Part shown: in pieces, positions 16,732 through 25,700 of the stretch | Layout of the letters: every line of letters begins with the position of its first letter | Position numbering within the stretch: position 1 is the first letter of the stretch | Origin: Prolixibacteraceae bacterium | GTDB lineage: Bacteria; Bacteroidota; Bacteroidia; Bacteroidales; Prolixibacteraceae | Assembly (NCBI GenBank): GCA_029975525.1 | Contig: JARKOX010000090.1 | Location: 1 to 48,732 of the forward strand | Reading direction: 5' to 3' | Length of the DNA stretch: 48,732 bases | Program-made: the position numbers and the translations under genes | The notes under the pieces: model-generated | What the model was told of the DNA's origin: nothing | The model's database searches: none | Seen by the model: only the letters and a program-made list of their open reading frames with translations

Positions 16732-18009
16732 ATGGAATTATTGGTTCTGGGATTTCTGATTCTGTTGAACGGACTATTTTCACTGTCAGAAATTGCATTA
16801 GTTTCCTGTAAACGAAACCGCATTGAACAGGTTGCAGCCAAAGGAAACCGGAGCGCCAAGCGGGTGCTGAGCCTGCTCAACTCCCCCGACAACTTTTTAT
16901 CAGCGATCCAGGTGGGAATTACCCTGATCGGAATTCTGACCGGGGTTTACGGAGGAATCAGCCTGGCCGACGATTTTACCCCCTACCTGCAACAGATTGA
17001 GCCGATCCGTGAATTTGCCCCGCAAATTTCCCTGGTCGTCATTGTCATTTTGATCACCTACATTTCAATCGTCATTGGCGAGCTGGTCCCCAAAACCATC
17101 GCCCTGAGCAACCCCGAAAGTATTGCGCTGAAAGTTTCGCCCTTCATCTTTTACTTCAGCAAATTATTTTTTCCGATCGTCATATTCCTCTCTTTTTCAA
17201 CCAGCCTCATCAACAAAATGCTGGGTATAAAAAAACAGTCGGAGTATGTTACCGAAGAGGAATTACGCCAGCTGCTCAAAACCGCCTCACGCGACGGGGT
17301 GATCCGTAAGGAACAGAAAGCCATCCACGACAAACTCTTCTATTTTGCCGACAAAAAAGCCAAACACCTGATGACCCACCGCACCGATGTGGAGTGGATC
17401 AATGTGGCCGATGACGCCGAAACGCTGAAAAAAAATATCCTGGCCAGTCAACACTCCTACCTGCTGGTGTGCCAGGAAAATATCGACAATTTTATCGGCG
17501 TGCTGCCGGTCAAAGAGTTTTTGAAGAATACCGATCTCTCCAAAGAAGATTTGCTGACCGCACTGGTTGTTTCTCCATCGGTCGTTTTCGAAAATGCCGA
17601 TGCCCAGAAAATCCTGAACTCCTTCAAGGAAAAGCGGCGCTACTTTGCAGTGGTTATCAATGAATATGGCGGTCTGGAAGGGATTATCACCCTGCACGAC
17701 ATTGTGGAAGGAATTATCGGCGCCATCCCCGACGAACAGGACAACGAACCGGAAGTTTTCGTCCGGGAGGACAAATCGGTATTGATCAGCGGAGATGCCC
17801 CGGTTGAAATCCTGCACGACATTGTAGACAACCTCGACTTCGATTTCGAAACCATGGACTATGCGACTGTGGCCGGATTTATCCTGAGCAACCTGAACAA
17901 AGTCCCCGAAATTGGCGATAAATTCACCTTCGAAAATTTCACCTTCGAAGTGGTGGACATCGACGGAAATAAAATCGACAAAATACTCGTTTACAAAACG
18001 AATACCTGA
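16732..18009 (+). CDS. CNNM/CorC-type membrane protein with CBS domains (hemolysin C family name)
   Basis: 425 residues. The N-terminal third holds the CNNM transmembrane domain (MELLVLGFLILLNGLFSLSEIALVS onward, with further segments at about 100-125 and 140-165). A pair of CBS domains follows (about 205-330, containing MTHRTDVEWINV and GGLEGIITLHDIVEGIIG), then a C-terminal CorC_HlyC domain (about 345-425). Proteins of this family act in divalent-cation (Mg or Co) export or homeostasis at the inner membrane. The name hemolysin is historical and does not imply a toxin. It is the first gene of an apparent operon with the lipoprotein 13 bp downstream and the GNAT gene after that. Confidence 0.9.
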   Translation: MELLVLGFLILLNGLFSLSEIALVSCKRNRIEQVAAKGNRSAKRVLSLLNSPDNFLSAIQVGITLIGILTGVYGGISLADDFTPYLQQIEPIREFAPQISLVVIVILITYISIVIGELVPKTIALSNPESIALKVSPFIFYFSKLFFPIVIFLSFSTSLINKMLGIKKQSEYVTEEELRQLLKTASRDGVIRKEQKAIHDKLFYFADKKAKHLMTHRTDVEWINVADDAETLKKNILASQHSYLLVCQENIDNFIGVLPVKEFLKNTDLSKEDLLTALVVSPSVVFENADAQKILNSFKEKRRYFAVVINEYGGLEGIITLHDIVEGIIGAIPDEQDNEPEVFVREDKSVLISGDAPVEILHDIVDNLDFDFETMDYATVAGFILSNLNKVPEIGDKFTFENFTFEVVDIDGNKIDKILVYKTNT

Positions 18010-18022
18010 AAAACCAGGCGTC

Positions 18023-18937
18023 ATGACCAGATTTGATCCTTTTATGCTGCCCGTATTGGCGATCCTGCTCTTTTCGTGCAATACCCAACCGGTTAAAAAC
18101 GCAGAAAAAGCTGCGTTTCGGCAAACCGTTGCAACGCCCCAGCCGGGCTTCCCCCTACCTTCGGAGTTGCAGGAAACCTCGGGGCTTATTTACTCCCACA
18201 ATTTATTCTGGACCTTCAACGACAGCGGCGGCGAAAATATCCTCTACGGAGTTGACCGCAACGGCAACATCCAGGCAGAAGTGACGCTCAACAATGCCCG
18301 AAACGTTGACTGGGAAGACATTGCACAAGACAGCGCATTCATTTACCTGGCAGACGCCGGCAACAACAATGGCAACCGCACCGACCTGGTAATTTACCGA
18401 ATCTCAAAAGCGCAACTGACCCCATCCGGAAAATCAGCCGCCGACGCTGACCTGATCCGTTTCTCATTTGAAGACCAGCAAACTTTCGGGTACCTGCCCC
18501 GCACCACGCCGTTCGATTGTGAAGCGCTGGTAGCAACCGGAGAAAACCTCTACCTGTTTACAAAAAACTGGGCCGACGAAACGACGACAGTTTACCGGTT
18601 ACCTGCACAGCCCGGTGAACATACAGCCCGGCGAACGGCCCTCTTCGAGGTAAACGGACTGGTCACCGGAGCCGACCTGGCTCCCTCCCAACAAAAGCTG
18701 GCCCTGTCGGGATACAAAAATTTCCGCCCCTTCGTGTGGGTGTTCAGTCAATTTGAAGAAGACAACTTCTTTTCAGGCGAGGCGGCTTTTTTCGACCTGG
18801 AACCGATACTGGACGCGCAAACCGAAGGAATTTGCTTTGTTTCCGAAGACTCGCTGGCCATCTCCTGCGAACGGACCAACTCCTTCCGGGAACAGATTTT
18901 CTGGCTGCCACTTGACCCGAATCAACCTGCACCCTAA
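18023..18937 (+). CDS. lipoprotein of unknown function, predicted beta-propeller-like
   Basis: 304 residues starting at ATG 18023. The frame extends further back to 17912, but that would overlap the previous gene by about 100 bp and bury the signal peptide. The signal ends in a lipobox, LLFSC, so the mature protein is anchored by its cysteine near residue 20. The body has repeated strand-rich segments such as TFNDSGGENILYGVDRNG, VDWEDIAQDSAFIYLADAGNN and CEALVATGENLYLFTKNW. These resemble the YVTN/SdiA-regulated or esterase-like beta-propeller type. No catalytic motif is visible. The 13-bp gap to the CorC-like gene suggests cotranscription. Confidence 0.75.
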   Translation: MTRFDPFMLPVLAILLFSCNTQPVKNAEKAAFRQTVATPQPGFPLPSELQETSGLIYSHNLFWTFNDSGGENILYGVDRNGNIQAEVTLNNARNVDWEDIAQDSAFIYLADAGNNNGNRTDLVIYRISKAQLTPSGKSAADADLIRFSFEDQQTFGYLPRTTPFDCEALVATGENLYLFTKNWADETTTVYRLPAQPGEHTARRTALFEVNGLVTGADLAPSQQKLALSGYKNFRPFVWVFSQFEEDNFFSGEAAFFDLEPILDAQTEGICFVSEDSLAISCERTNSFREQIFWLPLDPNQPAP

Positions 18938-18969
18938 TCAACCTTTCCTTTTATCAATTCATCATTACC

Positions 18970-19533
18970 ATGGAATACCTGCACCTTGACGACGACTTGC
19001 ACCTCGAACGAATCAAACCTGGCCATGCCACCACCATTTTCGGCGCAATTGACCGTGACCGCGAATATCTACGCAAATGGCTGCCGTTTGTAGACCAAAC
19101 CCGCAAACTGGCCGACACCGAAAATTTCATCCGGCTGCTGGGAATCGATTCCGGAAAAGAGCGCGACGACGTGTACTGCATCTGGTACAAAGGCGAATTT
19201 GCCGGCCTGATCGGCTACAAAGACTCGGATCCCATTAACCACAAAACCGAAATTGGCTACTGGCTGGCCCGTCATATGCAGGGAAAAGGCATTATGACCC
19301 GCTGTGTCGAAAAATTAACCGATTTTGCCTTCCGCAACCTGAAAAGAAACCGGGTGCAGATCAAGGTAGCGGTGGGAAACGCAAAAAGCGCAGCAATCCC
19401 CAAACGGTTGGGCTTTCGTTATGAAGGAACCGAACGGGACGGCGAATTCCATACCCGCCGTTATCTCGACCTGGAAATCTACAGTTTTCTGAAAAAAGAG
19501 TGGATCGATATGTTGATAAACCGGGTTCATTAA
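18970..19533 (+). CDS. GNAT family N-acetyltransferase (RimL-like)
   Basis: 187 residues, cytoplasmic. The acetyl-CoA-binding loop is ARHMQGKGIMT, and the C-terminal motif VGNAKSAAIPKRLGFRYEGTER is typical of RimL/RimJ-type acetyltransferases that modify protein N-termini or small molecules. Residues MEYLHLDDDLHLERIKPGHAT form the usual first strands. The family is clear, but the substrate is not. It is the third gene in a tight run (32 bp after the lipoprotein gene). Confidence 0.88.
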   Translation: MEYLHLDDDLHLERIKPGHATTIFGAIDRDREYLRKWLPFVDQTRKLADTENFIRLLGIDSGKERDDVYCIWYKGEFAGLIGYKDSDPINHKTEIGYWLARHMQGKGIMTRCVEKLTDFAFRNLKRNRVQIKVAVGNAKSAAIPKRLGFRYEGTERDGEFHTRRYLDLEIYSFLKKEWIDMLINRVH

Positions 19534-19679
19534 GACAAACAATGAGAATTCCGGCTGTTTTAGAAAACTTTCGGCAATTTTCACTTCTTTTCAGATCACC
19601 TAGAAATAACCACAAAACCCTCACAACAAGCAACTTGCATAAAAAAAGAGGACAAAACCGGTTTTTGTCAAAAAAAAGA

Positions 19680-19687
19680 TATATTTG
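19680..19687 (+). promoter_or_regulatory. -7 box upstream of the ACP-like gene
   Basis: TATATTTG is a perfect TAnnTTTG match. A TTTG at 19664-19667 is too close (12 nt) to be a normal -33 partner. The transcript would start near 19694. Confidence 0.35.
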
Positions 19688-19728
19688 ACCGGAAAATTCA
19701 TTTGTTCGATGTATAAAAATTTGGCAGA

Positions 19729-19992
19729 ATGAATGAGACTGAAAATGGTTTAGCTATGGAAAACAAAACAATCAGAAGAAACCTCTACCGGGTGCTTCGC
19801 AAAACCGGAGTTCCCAAGCAGGACATCTCTCTGGAGGCCAGCTTTGACGAGGATCTTCATTTTGACAAAACAGACTGGACCATCTTCACCTTTTACCTGG
19901 AAAATATTTTCAATGTAAGTGTGGAAGAAGAGTCCATCCAAAAATTACACAACGTTAACGACACCATTGCCTTGCTCAGAAATACGGCTTGA
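19729..19992 (+). CDS. acyl-carrier-protein-like small protein lacking the phosphopantetheine serine
   Basis: 87 residues, or 78 if the internal ATG at 19756 is used. The helical pattern and acidic helix II resemble acyl carrier protein. However, the segment matching the D-S-L attachment site reads FDEDLHFDKTDWTIFTFYLENIF, with lysine (K47) where the modified serine should be. The rest of the fold, including NVSVEEESIQKLHNVNDTIALL as helices III and IV, is preserved. It therefore cannot be charged with 4'-phosphopantetheine in the usual way and may be a structural or regulatory relative. It is monocistronic: a strong terminator follows, and a -7 box precedes it. Confidence 0.75.
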   Translation: MNETENGLAMENKTIRRNLYRVLRKTGVPKQDISLEASFDEDLHFDKTDWTIFTFYLENIFNVSVEEESIQKLHNVNDTIALLRNTA

Positions 19993-20014
19993 GCAAGAGG
20001 AAAGAAAAAATCCG

Positions 20015-20040
20015 GGGACTGCAACAGTCCCTTTTTTTTT
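20015..20040 (+). terminator. rho-independent terminator after the ACP-like gene
   Basis: Stem GGGACTG (20015-20021) with CAGTCCC (20025-20031), 3-nt loop, followed by nine T (20032-20040). Confidence 0.92.
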
Positions 20041-20054
20041 AAAAAAAAATTCCA

Positions 20055-20088
20055 TTTGAGACACAGCTTACCGTTTATGCTAACTTTT
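20055..20088 (+). promoter_or_regulatory. promoter of the secreted HExxH protein gene
   Basis: A -33 box TTTG (20055-20058) and a -7 box TAACTTTT (20081-20088, one mismatch) are separated by 22 nt. The leader would be about 80 nt. Confidence 0.45.
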
Positions 20089-20175
20089 TATCTATGTTTA
20101 AACGGATTTGCCAGAAGGTGATCGCGAAAGAAAGGATAAAACCAACTACTTATCTGTAAACTTATTACCAAAAAA

Positions 20176-22683
20176 ATGAATTGGAAACTTCTTTTTACTT
20201 TTTTACTGGTCCAGGTCAGCGTTGTGGTTTCGTCACAACAGAAGTGGGAAAAAGCGCCTTTCCGGATCGATCCGCCGGTGTGTTATGGGTCGGGGAAGGT
20301 GGAAAAATCTTTTACCCCACCGCCGCCCGAACTGCTCCTGCGCCTGAAGTCAGGAGTTCCTACCGCCAATATCGAGGTCAAGTATATCAACTTCCCTGAA
20401 AATGCCAAAGCTGCCTTTGAATATGCCGTTCATATCTGGGAAAACCTGCTGAATACCCCTGTCACCATTTACATCGAAGCGTCGTGGCAAAAGCTCTCCG
20501 ATAATGTGCTGGGCAGTTGTGGCCCCACAGGCTATTACACCAGTTTTGAAGGAGCGCCCATTCCGTACAGCTACTATCCGGTTGCTCTGGTTGAAAAAAT
20601 CCTGGAAGAGGAGCTTACCGGCCCCGAAAGTCCGGATATAACCGCCCGCTTCAGCTCTTCCATAGACTGGTATTTCGGGACAGACGGCAACACCCCTGTC
20701 ACGCAGTACGATTTTGTTTCGACGGTGCTGCATGAAATCGCTCACGGACTGGGTTTTGTCGGTTTCTTTCAGGCAAACGAAAGTACCCAGACCGCAGGTT
20801 ACGGCTACGGCGACCCGTATGGCACTGCTTTCGACTACTTCATTGAAAACGAAGCGGCTCAAAGACTTACCAACTCAAAACGGTTTCCCAATCCTTCCAT
20901 TCAGCTGTATGTCGCCCTCACCACCGGCCAGTTATATTCCGGAAGCCCGGTCGCTTACCAATGGGGCGGAAAAACCAGGCCGCGACTTTATGCCCCGGCC
21001 ACCTACAGTTCCGGTTCGAGTGTTTACCATCTCGACGAATCAACCTATCCCTATGGAAACGAAAATTCGCTGATGACCCATGCCGCCGGAAAAGGAGAAG
21101 CCATCCACAGACCCGGCCCGCTCTCCTCCGGAATTTTAGCCGACATCGGCTGGAAACACCTCTACATCCGCTTTAATGAACTGAAAGATGTGGAAAACAG
21201 CGCTCAACCGCTCCTCTTCGAAGCCTCCATATCGGGCGATCTGGGAGTTGATACCACTTCGCTTTTCCTCTTTTACTCCACCGACACTTTTAAAACCCAC
21301 GTCGATTCCATTGCGCTGACGCCACAAACACAGCCCACTTTTTTTGCGGCCTCTCTGTTGCCTCCCGTTTCGCAGGGCTCCTTGTTCTATTTCATTTCAG
21401 CCCGCGACACACTGGGACGCCGCTACACCAAACCCGACCTGGCGCCTGCCTTTGTTTATGAGCTCTACATCGGGCCAGACACCATCAAACCGGTCATTCA
21501 GCACGACCCAATCGCCTTTATTCTGAGCTCGGAAAAAGAGGTGGAACTGCGGGCGACCGTAACCGACAACCTGGGAATCGACACGGTGTGGGTTAACTAC
21601 TCGGTCAACGGCGTCCCAAAACCTCCATTTGGTTTGTCGCCTCAAAAAGACGACCTTTTCTCGGGTTTCTTCCGCTTCAGCAACGAGGAGCTGACCGACA
21701 ACGCCCGGATTGAATATACCATTTGGGCCCGCGATGCTTCGTCGGCAAAACATGTAACGGTTCTGCCCGGCCAGGGAACCTTCTCTTTCACGGTTGAACC
21801 CATCTACCAGCCTGTTTCCGCCTACTTCAATGATTTTAACGGGGTAACCTCAGACTTTATCCTGAAAGATTTCAACATCTCGCAACCACAAAACTTCGAC
21901 AATGGCGCCCTGCACAGCCCGCACCCCTATCCAAGCCCGGAGAAAGACAATACCTTTCTGGAATTTATCACCATCTTACGTTATCCGATCCTGGTGAAAC
22001 AGGATGGACGGGTGAGCTTTGACGAAGTGGTGCTGGTTGAACCCGGTGAAGCGGGCTCCGTGTTTGGCGACGATGACTTCTGGGATTATGTGATTGTGGA
22101 AGGGAGTAAAGATGCCGGCAGAAGCTGGTTGCCCCTGGTCAACGGTTATGACTCGCAAAGCCAGGCTGCCTGGCTGACAGCTTATAACCAGAGGATATCG
22201 GAACAGAATTCGCTGACACCGGGAACCAAAGAGCTCTTTTTTACCCGTGAGTTCAGCCTTACCGGAAACGGCAATTTCAACGCCGGCGACACGGTGTTGA
22301 TCCGGTTCAGGCTCCACTCCGATCCGTATGCCCACGGCTGGGGTTGGGCTATTGACAATCTCCGGATCCAGCAGCCGGCTACAGCCGCATCACAGCCGCT
22401 GTTGGCCGCCGCCCCGCTGCTGTTGTGGCCCAATCCGTTTGCAAACGACCTGCACCTGCGGTCGGTTTCGCCGGAGAGCTTCCGCGAACTGCATATTGAA
22501 ATCACCGACCTGACCGGGAGGCTGGTTTTCCGGGAATCATTCCGCCAGGTTTTCCCCGGCGCCACCCTGAAAATCGACGCGGCACATATCCCCGCCGGAT
22601 TTTGTATCATAACGGTCAAAGCCGACGGGATTCCGCTGCTTCGCCAAAAAATGATCAAAAGCGGCGGGAACAGCCTGCCTTAA
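20176..22683 (+). CDS. secreted HExxH-motif protein with type IX secretion sorting tail
   Basis: 835 residues with signal peptide (MNWKLLFTFLLVQVSVVVSS). A metallopeptidase-like domain covers about 60-335, with HEIAHGLGFVG at 186-196. H186, E187 and H190 match a zinc-binding HExxH, but the third metzincin ligand position is G196 rather than His or Asp. Two Ig-like or fibronectin-like regions follow (about 335-440 and 440-550). Next is a jelly-roll-like region that ends with WGWAIDNLRIQ near residue 732. The C-terminal 90 residues (LWPNPFANDLHL through IPAGFCIITVKADG) are a type A T9SS sorting domain, so the protein should be exported and attached at the surface or released. Family relatives are annotated as peptidases, but activity is unproven. 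Confidence 0.82.
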   Translation: MNWKLLFTFLLVQVSVVVSSQQKWEKAPFRIDPPVCYGSGKVEKSFTPPPPELLLRLKSGVPTANIEVKYINFPENAKAAFEYAVHIWENLLNTPVTIYIEASWQKLSDNVLGSCGPTGYYTSFEGAPIPYSYYPVALVEKILEEELTGPESPDITARFSSSIDWYFGTDGNTPVTQYDFVSTVLHEIAHGLGFVGFFQANESTQTAGYGYGDPYGTAFDYFIENEAAQRLTNSKRFPNPSIQLYVALTTGQLYSGSPVAYQWGGKTRPRLYAPATYSSGSSVYHLDESTYPYGNENSLMTHAAGKGEAIHRPGPLSSGILADIGWKHLYIRFNELKDVENSAQPLLFEASISGDLGVDTTSLFLFYSTDTFKTHVDSIALTPQTQPTFFAASLLPPVSQGSLFYFISARDTLGRRYTKPDLAPAFVYELYIGPDTIKPVIQHDPIAFILSSEKEVELRATVTDNLGIDTVWVNYSVNGVPKPPFGLSPQKDDLFSGFFRFSNEELTDNARIEYTIWARDASSAKHVTVLPGQGTFSFTVEPIYQPVSAYFNDFNGVTSDFILKDFNISQPQNFDNGALHSPHPYPSPEKDNTFLEFITILRYPILVKQDGRVSFDEVVLVEPGEAGSVFGDDDFWDYVIVEGSKDAGRSWLPLVNGYDSQSQAAWLTAYNQRISEQNSLTPGTKELFFTREFSLTGNGNFNAGDTVLIRFRLHSDPYAHGWGWAIDNLRIQQPATAASQPLLAAAPLLLWPNPFANDLHLRSVSPESFRELHIEITDLTGRLVFRESFRQVFPGATLKIDAAHIPAGFCIITVKADGIPLLRQKMIKSGGNSLP

Positions 22684-22721
22684 AAAATTATTCCGCAGCT
22701 CTTACCGAACTGCGGAATAAT
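22682..22721 (-). terminator. terminator between convergent genes (serves the DUF1080 gene)
   Basis: A perfect 12-bp stem pairs ATTATTCCGCAG (22687-22698) with CTGCGGAATAAT (22710-22721). On the minus strand it is followed by a T run (22687-22682) that overlaps the stop codon of the opposite gene. The plus strand has no T run, so the plus-strand transcript is terminated less clearly. Confidence 0.88.
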
Positions 22722-22747
22722 GATTACTAACCTTCAGCGAACCGGCT

Positions 22748-25700
22748 CTATTTTTTCAGATCCTTGATTCTCAGGTTGCGGAACTTAAGCGGAGAGCCGT
22801 GTCCCAGGAAGCCGATGTAGCCCGACGGGTTGAGCAATCCCGGATGTTTGCGCTGGTCGGCGGTTTCCGTGCCATTTTTACTGGCTTCGGCAATATCTCC
22901 GTCAAGAATAACCTCTCCGTTCAGCGTAACCTTAATCCGGTTTCCAATGGCCTGAACCTCCTGGTAGTTCCACTCGCCAACCGGTTTCAGGAAACCACGT
23001 TTGGCCGGAATCACCCCGTAAACCGAACCGTGATATTGGTACGGTTTGAGGTTTTTATAAATTTCGGCTTCGTTGTCCAGAATCTGCAGCTCCATGCCCT
23101 GGTATGCGGCATCTCCTTCGCGCGGGGTACGGATTCCCAGGCCGTTGTTGGCGCCGGGAGTCAGCTGGAATTCAAAACGCATGATAAAATCGCTGTATTC
23201 GCGATCGGTGTACAGATTGCCGGATCCCCGACCCGAGGGCTGGCACACCAACATTCCCTCCTGGGCAAAATAGTCGGTGGTGTTGCCGGTCCACCCCTGC
23301 ATATCCAATCCGTTGAACATCGGCATAAAACCTTCCTGTTCTTCTTCTTTGCTGACAGCGTACGGTTTTGGGCGCGGAATCTCGCGAAGATAGATATCGC
23401 GGTAAGCGACCTTGCTCCCGTGTGCCTGCAACTCGATCTGCGCTGACGGGAAAATCGGCTGGCTTCTGTCCCAGAAATTTTCGAGGACCACATTGTCAAC
23501 CACCAGCTGTCCGTTCAGGTAAACCGTTACCTTGTCGCCAATCATTTTGATATAGAACGTATTCCACTCGTCCAACTGGTTGTCGGCTACCACCAGCGGT
23601 TTGCTCATATTCTTCTGGTTGTTGTACAAACCACCCGATCCAACCTGTGCCCCAACATTCACCCGCGAAGTATCCCAAATCTGTACCTGGGGAGTTCCGC
23701 GCAGGTAGATGCCTGCATCGGGTTCTTTGCCGGGGAAGAGTTTCCAGTCGACATACAGCTCAAAATCGGCATAATCCTTCACCGTGCAGAGGTTGTCTCC
23801 TTTTCCGGCAAAAACGAGGATCCCGTTTTCCACCAGCCAGGTTTCGGCAGCCTGCTTGTCGGCTTTTGCCTGCGCTTCGGCCAATGCTTTGGGGCTCATT
23901 TGGGCACGCGAAATGGGGTTTCCGACCAACCCTTTCCAACCGGTCAGGTCTTTCCCGTTGAACAGCGCCACAAAACCATCCTCCTGCGGTAATCCGGCCA
24001 GGTGTTTCAACAGGGCCTGCTTCTGGTAATCGGCTTCCGCATCTTTATTGAGCGAAATGGCTTTCTTCACAATTCCTTCCACCAGGGTGCCATACAAACC
24101 AGAGTTGGCCAGAACCATCGAATTGACCGACTGAACAGCCGTTTGCTGCAGCGCGGCATCATCCAGGTATTGGGCAACAAACATCAGCGCCGGCAGGGTG
24201 CTGTTTCGGGCAATCCCCTGCAAAATCTGTTTTTTCTGATCCACACCATTGGCCAGTTCCATCGCATTGCGGAACATCAGCACCTTCTGGTCGGCACTGT
24301 TTTTCGATCGGTTAATGCCTGCGATGTAACTCGAAAGGGCCGTATCGTGAAATTTTCCCGAAGGATTGTTTTTGCTGATCCGGTAAAGTGCGTCGAGCGC
24401 TGTAAAATCACTCCAGCCAGCAAGGGCTTTCAGCGCTGCCTCTTTTTGAGCGGTGGTGCTGGTTTCAAAAGCCTTTTCCACGACTCCGAGTGCTTCGGCG
24501 CCACCCATTTTAGCCAGGACATAATAGTAACGAAGCTGTTTATCTCCTGCCTCTTTCATCATCGGGAGGGCGGCAGCAACCTGTCCGGACTGATTGTCGG
24601 AGTTTTGCAGTGCGGCGAACAGAGCCTCCTGCAATGCGCGGATCTCATCGTCGCCAGTAGCGTTGTTGAGCAATGCCGCAATTTTCTTTTCATCTCCGCT
24701 TTTGGCAACTGCCGAAAGTGCCCGGGCAGCAGCCAGCCGTACCTTTGCATCGCTGTTTGCTACTTCGCCAAAAATTAACCCGGCATACCGGTCAGCCTGC
24801 CGCCTGGCAATGATCTCGATCAACGCGCTGCGTGCTGCCCCCGACACCTGGGGAATAAAGGCCGCCGCCGCTTCGGCAACCCCTTCTCCGGCAATTGTCA
24901 GCAAAGCGCTCTGAGTGGCAGCAACCAACTCCTCATCGCCGGTTTTCATCAATTCAGTGAGCGGGGCCACAGCTTTGGCCTGTCCAACTTTGGCAGCAGC
25001 TTTCACGGCAGCCAGTTGAACCGGCTTCTGATCAGACGACAACAGCTGAGCAATCAGCGGAAAAGCCGACTGGTCGTTTTGTTCAGCCATCAAAGAAATC
25101 AGTTCAGCCTGCAGTTCGCTGTTTTTGGTTGAACGGGCAGTTTTCTGAACAGCTGCCGAGACGCCCGGGGAATAAAGGTTTCCCAACAAAGCCTGCGCAG
25201 CCATCCGGTATTCTTTGCTGGGCGATTTAAGTGCCTTCATCAGATCGGGAACTGCTTTCTTGCCGGCTGATTTTACCAGGATCTCCAGCGCAGCACTCTG
25301 GGCATATTCCGGCATTCCGCCTGTTTTGACAAGTTTCCGGCAAGCCTTTTCGGCATACGAGCCATTTCCATTTTCAGCGCTCCGGCTAAGGAAAAGCAGG
25401 TAGGAACCGGCAGCGTCGGTCGCTTCAAAAGAATATTTTGCCTTTGCCGCTTCGGCAGCCAGCAGAGCACCCGACGACAGGTCGCCCATTTCGGCCAGCG
25501 TGCGCAGAACGGCTTTTTTCAGTTGCGGTTGGGCCGTTGCGGCCAGCGCCCTTACTTTTGCAGCAGCCGGCGCATATCCTATCTCTCCGAGAGCCTGCAC
25601 CAAAATCACCTGCTGCTTGCCGCCGGCATTGGACAAGGCGTCGGCCAGAGCAAGTTTGGCCGGCTCGGTTCCAATTCGCACCAGTACCCGGGCTGCCGGA

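Noticed and set aside
16732-18009. Haemolysin toxin reading of the CNNM/CBS protein
   Set aside because: The name is historical; the domain order is that of divalent-cation homeostasis proteins.
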